This document shows, one piece after another, positions 32,702-44,091 of a stretch of DNA of 64,000 nucleotides. The notes under the pieces were generated by a model. That model saw only the letters and a program-made list of their open reading frames with translations. It searched no databases and had not been told where the DNA came from. The position numbers and the translations under genes were made by a program. Source of the stretch: Acanthococcus lagerstroemiae (Eukaryota > Arthropoda > Insecta > Hemiptera > Eriococcidae); assembly GCA_031841125.1 (NCBI GenBank), contig CM063111.1, positions 55,427,535 to 55,491,534 of the forward strand, written 5' to 3'. The stretch's first letter is position 1. Each line of letters starts with the position of its first letter.

Positions 32702-32838
32702 GTAGGGTGTGCCAATTCACAATTTTTTCTTCTGTAATCCAGAGTACTTTTTCGGCTGTTGTGCAGTACTGAAGATGGCATGACAGCCGAAAGCGCTCTA
32801 GACTACAGAAGGAGAAATTGTAAATTGGCACACCCTAC
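32702..32838. mobile_element. 137-bp foldback carrying a degenerate hammerhead-like core
   Basis: Both ends are GTAGGGTGTGCCAATT and its reverse complement, and about 56 bp on each side pair imperfectly. The + strand holds CTGAAGA (32769-32775), a GGC/GCC stem, GAAA (32789-32792) and GCGCTC, the same layout as at 476-505. Stem I here can form only about two pairs, so cleavage is unlikely as written. On the minus strand the mirrored arm retains GCCGAAA but has lost CTGANGA. It appears to be two inverted copies of the 476-545 repeat, one eroded. Confidence 0.65.
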
Positions 32839-32839
32839 A

Positions 32840-33110
32840 CACAGAGTCGACTGAGTATTTCCAGGGCAGGGAACGAGGTACTATGTCACGTTTCTTTCAA
32901 ACGTTTTTTATTAGTCTCTTCTGACATGGATATTCTAAGATCTCGCTACGCAAAAAGCAAAATTTTTCAGGAAACGTTCCGCAGAAAAACGTTACTTCGT
33001 GATGTATGTAGTTGCGCATTCCTCTTCATGCGGTCATTCGTTCCATCACGTTATGTCGAGCGACGCCCAGAATGGACGACTAAAGAACATAACTTGTTGG
33101 ATAATGGGAC
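32840..33110. other. Unassigned DNA
   Basis: No feature recognised between the foldback and the MULE-like remnant. Confidence 0.35.
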
Positions 33111-33111
33111 A

Positions 33112-33725
33112 GGGTAATTGGGCGCGCACTATTAGGTGCGCATGATCGGGCGCATACAGTTAGCCGCGGATTCTTTAGGCGCAAACAAGTTGAAACGTTG
33201 GTGAGCGCAAGACAAGATCTTTCGGGCGCAAGATGAAATATTCAGTGATGATTTTGTCCAGGAACTCGAATTCATGAAGTAAATGGTATTGTTAAGAATC
33301 GTGGAGTTTCTAGACACGCGCACCAACCTAATCCGGGAGAAAGAAGATGCGTTTCAAAGTATCACCGCCATGAAATGTCATGCCGAGGAAACCGAAGAGT
33401 GTACTGGCTGCATTGTCAGCTCACAGTTGAGTACCTTATCCCAAGCATTACAAGGAGCATTGCCAATTGTGTTCGCTTTGAAAGAGAGAATTCGCCGTGT
33501 CCGTAGGGAAATAGGAAAAGTTCCTATTTTTACGTGCGATCACGCACAATTTGTAATTTTGCCGTATTTTTCACATATATCCATAATCTTTTCCGCGCGC
33601 CCAAACTATTCGCGCCCGATTTTAGCAGCGCCCTAATATGTACTTCCGCACCATAATACTTTTGCGCCCAAATAAATTTTTTGTCCCATGCGTCTAATCG
33701 TATGCGCCCAAATATAATAGACCCC
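33112..33725 (+). mobile_element. MULE-like remnant with GGGCGC sub-terminal repeats
   Basis: Both ends carry clusters of TTGGGCGC-type boxes at about 20-bp spacing, in direct orientation on the left (33118-33235) and inverted on the right (33595-33715). Between them, one frame reads NGIVKNRGVSRHAHQPNP and another TAMKCHAEETEECTGC...LSTLSQALQGALP...RIRRVRRE. These resemble the FLYWCH-like HxH...P segment and the following helical region before the MULE transposase domain. A frameshift separates them and the catalytic core is absent, so this is a deletion derivative. Family assignment is by pattern memory only. Confidence 0.5.
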
Positions 33726-33729
33726 GTAT

Positions 33730-34070
33730 TCCGAGGTTTAAAGGTAGTTTAGTTAGGGAGGAGGTTGATTGAAAATAGCGGGGAACTCATAAAGTGCTTA
33801 GGCAGATGACAGTATCCCTGATCCTTCTTTTGAATCACGTAAAAGTATGTAATGTTTTTTCCCTATCTCGTTCTCCCAAAAATCATCATTGTCTTCTGGT
33901 TTCATGGAGAGTACCTGGCCCAATTTCGCCTCCCATCTTAATTTTCGTAATTACGGAAGGCGTTTTGGTTATTTTCACTAGGTTAATGTAAAGGAGTGTA
34001 CATAGGTAGAAGTCCTAAAAATAAGACTCGCGTGTCAGAGTTGCTCAAAATTTTCTCTGAAGAAATTGTG
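33730..34070. other. Unassigned DNA
   Basis: Short open frame at 33794-33991 only; no feature recognised. Confidence 0.3.
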
Positions 34071-34074
34071 AACA

Positions 34075-34168
34075 AGCAGCTAGCTGCTGGAAGAGGGTGG
34101 CTCTGGACTGGAAAATTAGAGACTAATTTATCTGTTGGGGGGGGGGGGAGAAAAAAAACCTATCAGTA
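34075..34168 (+). repeat. Repeat shared with 14620-14712
   Basis: Same sequence in opposite orientation, here with a G homopolymer of about 13 at 34137-34149 where the other copy has mixed bases. It ends at CAGTAGTC, immediately before the GGGTAATTCTC element. Confidence 0.7.
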
Positions 34169-35386
34169 GTCGGGTAATTCTCAGAAAAATGGCATATTTA
34201 ATTATTAGATTACATATTATATAAATTTTCAGAAGGATGATTTCCTTTATTTTTTGCGGGGAATCGTTAATATATTTGCCCCCAATGTGATTTCTAGCTT
34301 CGGCTCAATTCCTTCCCACGGGGAAAGAGAGCAGGGGTTTTTCAAAATTTTGTGTCCACTGTAAGAATTTCTTTCGCAGTGGCTACAAAAAACGAACAAC
34401 GTGTAAGAATTTCTTTGTAGTGGTTGTAAAAAAAAGATCAAAATACTCAAATTGGTAAGTATTTCAAAAGATTTAAATGTTGAAAATTATTCACATAATC
34501 ATTTCTTTAGCTTCAAATTTCAATTATCAACAAGGTTTTCTATGGTAGTGGACTACCCTTCTTGTTTCTTTCGTAGCGGCAGTGGTTGTCAGTGGGGCAA
34601 TAACCATTGCCACTACGAAAGAATCAAGAAGGGTAGTCCACTACCATAGAAAACCTTATTGATAATTGAAATTTGAGACTAAAAAAATTATTATATGAGT
34701 AATTCTCAATATTTAAATATTGAAATACTTACCTACCAATTTGAGTATTTTAATCTTTTTTCTCAGGCGATCATGCCGCCAACAAATGAGAACCGATAAG
34801 CCACTACCAGGGTTATCAAAAAGTGTAATCAACGCTATTTTCATAGAGAACTTCTCACAGAATGGATAAAGGCTACACGTGATTTGAGATCTGGCAGCCA
34901 AATGTTCTTCGTAACAGAAGACTGAAGCAATGCAGCTACTTTACAGCATGAAAGGTTTAATCAGGGAGCCAGTACAAGCAAACAAAAAATAACCACTACG
35001 ATGGAACCAAAAGTCAGTTACAAATTTTGACCTCGTTTTGAGGGCGTGTGATGCATATTTGGTCATCATTCTAGGTATCAAGGTTCTTTGTTACCTTTAT
35101 CAATGAAATTCATATTGTTTTTTTACAGAAAAATTAATTCATTAGCGCCTTTTTGCTGGTCTGAAGATGCACAAACGTGATCAGTTACAACCACTACGAT
35201 GGAATTTTGAGCACGTTCATTGATTTTGTGGAATATGGGGGTGGGGGATCTTATGTTTCTAACTGAAACAAGTGGAGAATACAATGTTCTATGCAGCAAA
35301 TAAAAAAAAAAATCAGAATGCATTATTGGTCTTTGAGAAAAGTTCCAGTAACTGAAATATGCCTCTTTTCTGAGAATTACCCAACT
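34168..35386. mobile_element. TIR element GGGTAATTCTCAGAAAA, ~1.2 kb
   Basis: The left end GGGTAATTCTCAGAAAA-ATGGCATATTT and the reversed right end GGGTAATTCTCAGAAAA-GAGGCATATTT match over about 28 bp. There is no transposase. A long near-perfect palindrome sits inside (34428-34762), and CCACTACGATGGAA occurs twice (about 34995 and 35190). TSD not identified, superfamily unassigned. Confidence 0.75.
34428..34762. repeat. Near-perfect 335-bp palindrome
   Basis: Left arm about 34428-34583 pairs with right arm about 34607-34762 with few mismatches, including CAAGAAGGGTAGTCCACTAC and CAATTATCAA. The centre is near 34595 with a short spacer. It would extrude a long hairpin or give a long double-stranded RNA if transcribed. 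Confidence 0.88.
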
Positions 35387-35389
35387 TCA

Positions 35390-35879
35390 TGTTTAAGGTC
35401 TGTTTATATGGCTGTGTTCCAGTTCGAAGCGTTTATTACGTTAGATGGACAAACTAGACGCTGAATTGAGAAGACGAAAAAACTAGCTTATCATTTATTA
35501 AGTCGTTTTCACTAGGTTTCTTTATAAGCTACAAGCTAACAAGCTAGCTTTTAAATTACATTGCGTAAATGCTACAAGTTAAAAGTTGGAAAGAAGCCTA
35601 GTGAAAACGGCTTTATTAGGTCGTGGGAAATGATGTCAGGAAAAAAAGAGTATCGATAATCATGTTTAAAGCGTTTTTTCCCTTAACATGAGAGCTGAAA
35701 ATGAAACGTAATTAGGGTGACACCAGGCCCAATTAACAACACATCACATGACACATGGTAAGTTCTAGGCTTCAAACTGCGAAGCTACAGACTGCAATCG
35801 CACAGCAGACACTTCCTCTGAAGGTAGTATCTACAAATGGCTCTCGAATTTGAGTGAGACAAATTCGTGGAGAGTTAGG
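35390..35879. other. Unassigned DNA
   Basis: Contains AGCTT/AAGCTAGCTT-rich text at 35520-35560, but no recognised feature. Confidence 0.3.
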
Positions 35880-36106
35880 AAACATTCTTCTATATTACTC
35901 CCGGGTTGCCAGATTTGGTCCTTTTGGACCAAATGGTCTTTTTAAAAAATTCTGGTCCTTTTTTTGGTCTTTTTCTTTTTTTGGTCCGCAAATCATCTTC
36001 TAGAAATCGATCGATATTTCAAAGATAAACCACAGATAAGGAATTGGAGGTTCATTTTCACGAATGAAGAACCTTTATTGTTTTAAAACATGGTTATAAA
36101 TAAGTT

Positions 36107-36397
36107 CAACCAAAGTGGAATCTCAGTTTTGCAATGTTTAGTTTCCGGTGTACCTATTCATTAGATTAAGACAAATGTTGTTGTTTTTTTGTTATTCTTC
36201 TTCCTTACTAGATGTAAGTAGAATTTTAGACTCGAAGTTAACCGAAGTGGAATGTCAATTTCGCAATGCTTATTTACCGGTACCTATTTTTTCGATTGAG
36301 ACGAAATTGTTCCATTGTTACTTTTTGTCTTACTCGATTTCGAATTCTCTATTTTAAATTCAATCAAATTGGGATCTCAATTTTTCATTGTTCAGTT
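36107..36397. repeat. Tandem ~125-bp degenerate repeat (2.4 units)
   Basis: Units begin near 36110, 36238 and 36360. Each has the order A-CC/TC-AA-GT/TTGG-AT-TCA-TTT-GCAATG followed by ACC...CTATT..TT.GATT in the first two; the third is cut by the nested TIR element. Confidence 0.6.
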
Positions 36398-36642
36398 GGA
36401 CGATGTTAAGCAAAAGGGACTTGAGTAACAACATCTGGTTCTTAAGAAAACGTAACATTTAAAAGCCAATGAATAATGCCAGTTTACCGACATAGCGTTT
36501 ACTGAGAAGCTTTTTCCAACGTGGGTACACATTTTCATATCGGGGGCCCAATTTAGTTTTTACGCTCTTTCCAACGATACTTATAACTCATTTTGTCAAC
36601 AAATGTCGCTCAAGTCCCTTTTGCTTAACAGCGTCCAATTAC
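36396..36642. mobile_element. Nested TIR element (TTGGACG-TGTTAAGC)
   Basis: A 30-bp inverted repeat with one or two mismatches: TTGGACGATGTTAAGCAAAA continuing GGGACTTGAG, mirrored at 36613-36642. It lies in the third unit of the 125-bp repeat, so it is younger than the array. No transposase. Confidence 0.75.
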
Positions 36643-37029
36643 TGTTGGGTGCCTATTCACGATGGCTTATAAGGGAAAAGCTAGTGTGTCACATTTAATT
36701 TTCTCTTTCTCTCCGAAAATCAACTATTACGTTGGTAACACTGCGTTTTTCCAATTATGCAGCTTCCAGCATTCAGCTAGTTGCTTACGGGGAAGACAAT
36801 TCTTGATCTTGTCCAGGCAGGGCTGTCGAAATCGGAAAACTGCAATGTGACATATTACCCCTTCCCTTTAAGCCATTGCGTATGTTAAGAGATTTTGAAA
36901 GTAAGTAATGCGAGCTCCTATAAACAACATTTTTGTGGTCCTTTTTTGTCCTAAAAGAATTCGATTGTGGTCCGATTCAGCGTCGCTCATCTGGCAACCC
37001 TGAGAAAACATTCTTCTATGTCACTCAAT

Positions 37030-40000
37030 TTAACTAATTCAGGTGGCATCTTAGGATTAAGAAATCGTAACTCTTCGTGCGCTATAAAGACAAAAGAGGA
37101 ATTTTACATCGATTCGTGGGAGGACGTTCACTTCGATTCAAATAAAGCTTTATAATCCGAATAAGCACGACCAAAATTATCACTAATACTATCAAAACTT
37201 GTTGAGGAGCATGCGGTTTTGAGAACATCCGAAGTATACATCTGTTCGTCATAACTTTGTAACTCAGTATTGACATAGAACGATCGCAAAGGTAATCTCC
37301 GCGAGAATGTTTCTTTGTACGTTAAACAAAATTAGAGATTAGCTATTGAAATCTCCATTGCAGAAACATAATCATTGATGACACAAAATTAAGTTTTCGA
37401 AACATTTTCTTCAGATATTACACGGAAGGCTATCCTACCACAATTCTAAATAAATCCTGTGATCACTGATCACCCATTCCTTTTATCCAGCTGATAAAAA
37501 CATGAGTGATTCATTCAATTTATTGGGAAATCGTTCAACTGAACCTTCTCATTTTCATTGCAATGAGCTACAACTGTAACTCAGCTCACATTGGAATAGA
37601 GGAGAAATTTTAATTGCAATAGCCTCGATTGATAAGAATCATATCATCGAATTTATCGTCCGTATAGTAACTTGTGGAATAGGTACCACTTTTTATCCTT
37701 CTCAACTTTGAACGCATAGAACATACAAATATTCGATTTTCAGTAGGATCGCTGGTATGGATAGTAGACTACTCGGGCTAATAGATGGCGCTGCTAACTC
37801 AATTTGTGCATTGCAAAAATTGAATGAGGGCAGTTTGAAAAACCGCTCTTCTATGTGTTTTTTTTTTTTTTAATCAATTTATTTACAAATTATGTTTATT
37901 CATTTATTTTCTATTGGCATTAGCTGAATTGATAAGTTTAAGCCACAAAACCTAGCTTATGGCTGACTTATAAGCTGAAGAAACCGAGACTTACCGAATT
38001 CTCCTGGCTGGCTTTTGGCGTAATGAATAACGACCTAAGTTGTGACTTAAGCCTTAGCTTAAGCCACTATTGGCTTCAGCTTTACATCCCTGTATTAAAC
38101 TCTTCGAATAATTGCTCATTTCACTACTAAAGGGCGATGCTTAACAAAAACTGCAATAATCAGAGTTACCCCGCAAAGTCAAAGGTACCCTGTTTTATGG
38201 CGATGAAATTACTGTATTTCCAAGTCGCCGGCGCTGAAGTTCGGTTCTGATTTTGAAAATGAACGAATTTTCAAAAGAAATGACATCGACCGTGCGGTGA
38301 AGAACCGCGAGGTATTGACAGCAGTAATTGTCCTACTCGCTGCTGCCGGTGCAATGAAGTCAAATCTAGCTTCACTCTTCTCCCGTGTGTTTGTCAGGTT
38401 GCGGGTCGCCCAATTCTGGCGCAATTTCGCCGCTGTCGTTATTATGAACTCCGAAAGATGATTGAATTGTAATTAACGTGAATTGCCGGGGGTCGTGTTT
38501 CGTCGTGTCATGTGCACACGTCGCGCGCTGCAAGGCTAGAACAGTAATTTTGCGAAGTCAAATGCGGGCTCTTCTGCGCCGCATGTAGCGGCACTTGGCC
38601 TCTTCATTTCGCCAGCGTTTGTGTTCGCAGCTTGTGTCGGGTCCTGCGATATGATGGAGAAGAGAAGACGGGAAAGCAGCAGACAAGCGTTTCCAGTCAT
38701 GTCATGTAAGAAGGAAACTGTACGCAGCAGTGGCACGGCGTTACCTTAAACGACGACAAGGCATCGCCGACACGATGAAAGCGAGCATCGAACGGGCTGG
38801 GCCTTCTCGATTAGAGCCTCCGTGCAAATATAGCCGGCGAATGGGTCGGGTTGGGTCCCGTCGTCGAATTAACGACCCGCGAGGTCTCTCGGCGAACTTC
38901 CGCGTGTATAGCCCCCGAAAATGGATTCGGCGTTCGCAGAACGAAGTTGTGCTAAACTTTGCGACATTAACTTTTAGTTAAACCCTAAATGCGGAAAGGG
39001 TTGAAAGAGAGGCGCGTATACAGACTCACGTAAATATCTGTATAGTCGCTCCCGGAGCTTCGAAAACGTTTTCGCGTGTACGCAGTCATCGAAGAGACCT
39101 TTATGTATTATATAGATGTATATACATGTAGAGCGAAATCACTTCGTAACCTCCAAAGTTCTCTTTATTTACATTCTTGTTTCAACTGTAGAACTTTTCG
39201 TCTCCGGCTGATTTGTCGGTGTACGCTGCCGAGAGAAGCGTTTAGAGCGACGTTGAATGTGGAAATAGTTTTGTTTGAATTGGGAACGTTTTTGAAAACG
39301 TGGGCCTTCGCGTTTGCGATTTATAGCATGTAGCTGGTTAGGGTGTGTAGTGCACTTTTAAAGTATTTTTTCTGAATATTTTTTGGATTCCTTCCCTCTT
39401 TAAAGTAGCAATCACTCAGTAGCTGTGGACTCGATTCGTCGATTACGTTTCAATTATTTTCTCAGTTTTGATGAATAGGTGAAGAACTTCGCCCCTGGGC
39501 AGCATCCCAATTAAGCCCCCTCATCGACACTCGCTTCGCTACTGCTAGTAGTCAACGCTGCATGTCTCGCGTTTCGTTTGCCATCCTGTTGACCCGTCTT
39601 GTTTTCAGTCTGTCGACCTGCTTGAGCGAAATTGAATTGATTTCAATGAGTCGAAACGGAAAGCAGTTTTAATGGAAACTTGAGGTTTCAGTTGGTAGCT
39701 TACATGGGCAGAATGGTAGCTCTTCATTTTCTTATTAATGGTACAGGTCGTGAGTCTGAATCCAATCTACTTATGTTAGCATAGCATTCCAGAACGGTGT
39801 CTTTTAATGAAACTTAAAAAATTTTTCCCTCACATCGATCGTTCATCACTCATTACCTGTTTTCTTGCTTTTTTAGGTTACTCCCCTCTTCTTAGAAAAC
39901 TTCCTTCGCTACTGCCTTGTAAATCTAAATATTTGAGCCCCCCCCCCAATTTGCCTTGAATCAGACCAGGTTTTCATGTGCATTGGCCTGGATCTACGTC

Positions 40001-40430
40001 GAACTTCTGTAATTGAGTAGATTGTTGTTGGAATGAATACGATGCTTTTCGAGACAAACGTATATATTGAATAGAAACTGACTGAGAACAGCACACGAGT
40101 AACAGTAATTAAGGGTGAACTGATGAGCGAGTATGTCGAGCGCGCATGGCGCGAAAGAGGGGGGAACGATGAGGGATGTTTGCAAAGTGAGAAATGGAAG
40201 TCTGGAACGGAGAAAATGGTGTAGACTCGGAAGACGTTGGGATGTGGATTGGGGGGTGGTTGCAGAAAGATGCTCGAAAAGTGTATGTTTTGCTCGAAAG
40301 ATTGTAAAATGCCGGGTGTTTTGCGAACTACCCCCTTCATCCTCATTTTTATCTTTCCAATCTCCAAATCAGATAGACGGGGGAAAATTTTCAAGCAGTT
40401 AGAATTAAATTTTTGGAGTTTTTGAGAGAA
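37030..40430. other. Mostly unique DNA with CpG-rich island
   Basis: Bases 38160-39330 are CpG-rich and non-repetitive, with only short competing open frames. Bases 39490-40430 also have overlapping frames up to 161 codons on the minus strand that are low-complexity S/P/F-rich and lack domains. A T-run lies at 37859-37872. No supported gene. Confidence 0.4.
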
Positions 40431-40439
40431 AGTCTAGTT

Positions 40440-43400
40440 TCTTGATACATAAATAGTGTTCTGTTTCTGAACCAACTTCGAATTCTAAACAGGAAGCTAT
40501 GGAATGGAGTATCGAAACAGGGTTTTTTTCGGGTCGTTAATCTCGAATATTTTGTTAGATTTTTGATCCAGCTCCGATTCGGTTCCTGAATTCAAGGGGC
40601 AACTTTGACTCCGGCATTAGAAGTGGAGCAAAGTATAAGGTTTTTAAATCGTTGATTTCGAAGACTGTATTCGATGTTTTATTTAGTCTTAATGTGGGCT
40701 CCAAACTTGAAATTATTCACGCCCTTGAAAAAAAAAAAACACTATTCCGAAATAGGGGTCAGCGACGTAGTGACTGAGGGAGGGCTTCCCCATTCAAGTT
40801 GCTCAGTTGGGGAAAGTTGGTAAAATGCAGTTCCAGTTGAGAATACGAGTCTCCAAAGGCGCGAAAAAGACCCATTTTTGCCTGTGTATACAACTCAAAT
40901 TATCAATCTCAAAAATTAAGGATCTTTTAGTGGGGCAGTTCCTCTGTCCTCTCTGAATGCGATTCGCGTCGCTAATAGGGGTTTCTTAGATCTCTGATTT
41001 AAATATTTCATTTAGATCCGATTTGAATTTCAGAGTTGAAATTTCAATCTTCAGATGAGCGTTATGAATTTGCTTGAGAATATTTAACAAGGTGTCAAAA
41101 AAAGTTGTTTTGGGGTCACTAGTTTCACATATTTCGAGGGATTTTCAACCGAGCACCAATTCGGGCCCAAAATTGAAAAATTGAGCGAAATTCGAATTTC
41201 GGCGTTCATTTTTTTTTTTAAGTTGCTAATTTCAAAAATTTCATTCGATATGTTTCATGCAGCCCCGATTTGTGCACCAAAATTGAAATTACCTTCACGC
41301 TTCTAATGGGCGAAATTAACTAGGATTCGAACAAATAATGGAAATGAGGGCTTTTTTAGATCGCTGATTTCGAAAATTGCGTTTGTTATGTCTTTTAGCT
41401 ACGATTTGTGTTTCAAAGTTGAAATCATGTGACTGACTTTAAAAAATTGATGAACGTAGTGAATTAAGTTGGTATGCGAAAACGAAGAAAAGGAAATTTA
41501 ATTTATTACAATTATTATTTTTATTTGTATGTATTTTTTAAAGCAATTTTGTATTCTACTCAACATTAACTTTGAAGCGATGTACGTGACGAATATTTTT
41601 AGTTGAAGGTCCTAAATGGGATCAAATGCTTGATAAGAAATTTCTGCTGAACAAAGCTTATAGTTTATAATTCTGAAGAGTAATTTGTTCACGTTACCAA
41701 GTCAAACTAATCTTACTGCTTATTCATTTGAAGGGTATTTTTTCGAATTTCCAGCTCAAAAACGGACTGTATGAAATGCCTAATGTAATATTCGAAATCA
41801 GTGGGCCAAAAGACTCTCAATTTTGATGTTTCGTTCAATTTATTTTCCGAAATTTGCATGCCCCCCGCCCTCGAGTATTTACGAGTCAATCTCTCCTCTC
41901 CTCATTATATGAATTGTTTGAGCCACAATATGCCTATGACTAGGGTCAATATGGTCCATTTACGCGATGGTATGTTGAATGTGACGCTCAAATCGAATCC
42001 AGGGATCAGAAAAACGATAAAATATAAAATATTCAAAATCGTCAATCAATTAAAAAATAAATAAAATAAATAAATGAAAAAAAAAACCTTATTTGATATT
42101 ATTTTAATTATTATTCCACTTCTTTCAAGAGTTTAAATAATTTGAATTTCTAACGCCGAATCTGATCTCAGTGAAAAATCTCTTAGAATGTGAATTTGTT
42201 GACCCACAAAACACTTGTTTCGAGACTTGACTCAATTTGTAAAGCCAGATTTAGAGTTTTCCGTCTCTTTGAAGTGTGAAATGTCGAATTTAGGACCCCA
42301 AATGTGGCCATATAACAAATCCATTGCGATTATTCAAAATAAACGACCAAAAGGCCTTTAATTTGATATCTTGTTCGATGTTCTCAGTGCAAATCGATTT
42401 CTCCAATTAACAGGATAAAATTTGAATTTTGAAATCGAAACCTGGTCTAAATGAAAAATCCAATGCCATTCTTTGAAATCAACGATCCAAAACAATTGAT
42501 TTTTCACTTGATTCATGAAGCCCCATTTTAATGTCGGCCTGTTGATGGGTAAACTTCAAATTTGGAGCCCCGTTTTGGGAAGGTCAGAAGTCTGATAAGT
42601 TATTCGAAGCCAGCAACCGAAGCAACTGAAAATCAGCTTTCGTTCACTTTTTCCAGACCAATCAGTTTCTCCCATTTGAAGAGTGAAAATTTGTAGTTGA
42701 AGTCCAAATTGGATCTACATAAAAAAGTTAATGTCATTTTCGACATCAGTGACACCCCTCCTTCTTCCCTCTCTCCCCAGAAAAGCACATATTTTGTTTA
42801 ATGTTCTGAAGACAAGTCGATTTCTGCCACCTGCAGGATGAAGTTTGAATTTTAAAACCCAAATCTGATTTTTATGGAAAATTGATACCGTATTTGAAAT
42901 AAGCGATTTAAAATCCAAAAAAATTGCTGGATTGTTCAAGTCAAAAGCTAAGTTAATCTAGGACCTTTGAGGTGTAAAGTGTGGCACTTCTGAGCCCAAA
43001 TCGGAGTCGGATCAAAACTCTGATAAAATAATCGAAACCATCGACCGAAGAAACCTTTATCTCGGCCGTCAATTCAGTGCTCAAAGCGAAGTCAATTTCT
43101 CTGATTCGGAGACTAAAGTTTGAATTTTGAAGTCCGAATTGGGTCTAAATGAAAAATCTAATTTTATCTGCTAAATCAGTGATAACAGGGGGGGGGACAT
43201 ATCTGTTCTTTACTTGATTCTTTAAGCCAAATTAATTTCGACCTTTCGAAGCAGGGACCTTGGTCAGTGCCCGATAAAATCCTTTTTAGGAGCTGGAAGT
43301 CCAAAAAAATGATTTGCTGTAGCCGGAACCAACTTTTGAATTTGACTGGAGCAGGAGCTGGAGCCAGTGTTCGACTTCGGCTCTGACCTAGACTCCGGCC

Positions 43401-43990
43401 CGTTAACCTCCACTTCTGCCATTTCCCCACCTTGGCTTCCCCCTTTTTCCTCCCCCGAAACACATTTTTGGTTTAGCTAAAACTGGAACTGGAAATTTCA
43501 AGAATATTTTGGCGGAACTATATAGCTTGGAAATTATTATGTACCGAAAACGGAGCGTTCCGGGTTCTGCATTGAAGGGTGAAACATCAGATTTGGAGTC
43601 CGAATTGGAGTTATTTCAAAAATTCGATAAAATATTCGAAATAAGCCACCCAAGAAACTCCCGTCTCGATACTCGGTCGGTTTTTCAAAGCAAGTTGGAA
43701 GGTTGAAATGTGGGTTTTCGAATTCCATGTTGGATCAGTAGAAAATCTAATACCATTAATCAGCGACTGAGAAAAAAGCTTATCGATTCCTTGCTCGATT
43801 TTTTCATCTAAAATAATTTCAGTTCTTTGAAGGGTAAAATGTCAAATTTAAAGCCAAAATTAGGGCTGGATCAAATATCGGGTGTGGTACTCGAAATCAG
43901 TTTCCAAAGAAAACCGATTTCGATATTTTGTTAGAAAACTTTCCATCTCAAATTCCAGCGTTCGAGCCTCCTTTTTAGAGGAGGGATCAT
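40440..43990. repeat. Degenerate ~120-150-bp tandem repeat field
   Basis: The text cycles through 'GATTTCGAA/GAAATCAGTGA', 'TTTGATTTTTTAAGCC', 'AATTTC-CTTTGAAGGGTGAAATTTC' and 'AAATTGG-TC-AATGAAAAATCTAATACC' phrases every 120-150 bases, with orientation consistent from about 41.7 to 43.9 kb and reversed in the 40.5-41.45 kb part. Identity between units is low. It resembles a very old satellite or the decayed arms of a foldback element like that at 54.4-57.7 kb. A possible (TAAA)n tail is at 42045-42072. Confidence 0.6.
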
Positions 43991-44091
43991 TTTCCGGAAT
44001 GACCTTATCACTTGATGATCTTTCTGCTCCCCTTGTGTGTCGGTCTCATTTCGTGATCAGAACAGGTAAGAGGAGAGGGGCATAGTTTGTG

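Larger units (their letters stand above)
35903..37000. mobile_element. TIR element GGGTTGCCAGAT, 1.1 kb
   Basis: The ends GGGTTGCCAGAT (35903-35914) and ATCTGGCAACCC (36989-37000) are perfect inverses, and both are followed inward by GGTCC boxes. Flanking it are 21-bp direct repeats (35880-35900 and 37006-37026) with 19 matches, longer than usual for a cut-and-paste TSD and offset by a few bases. Inside are three ~125-bp tandem units and a nested TIR element. Confidence 0.75.

Noticed and set aside
39909..40394. 161-codon minus-strand open frame
   Set aside because: Low-complexity S/P/F composition, overlapped by competing frames on the other strand, and no start or splice support.
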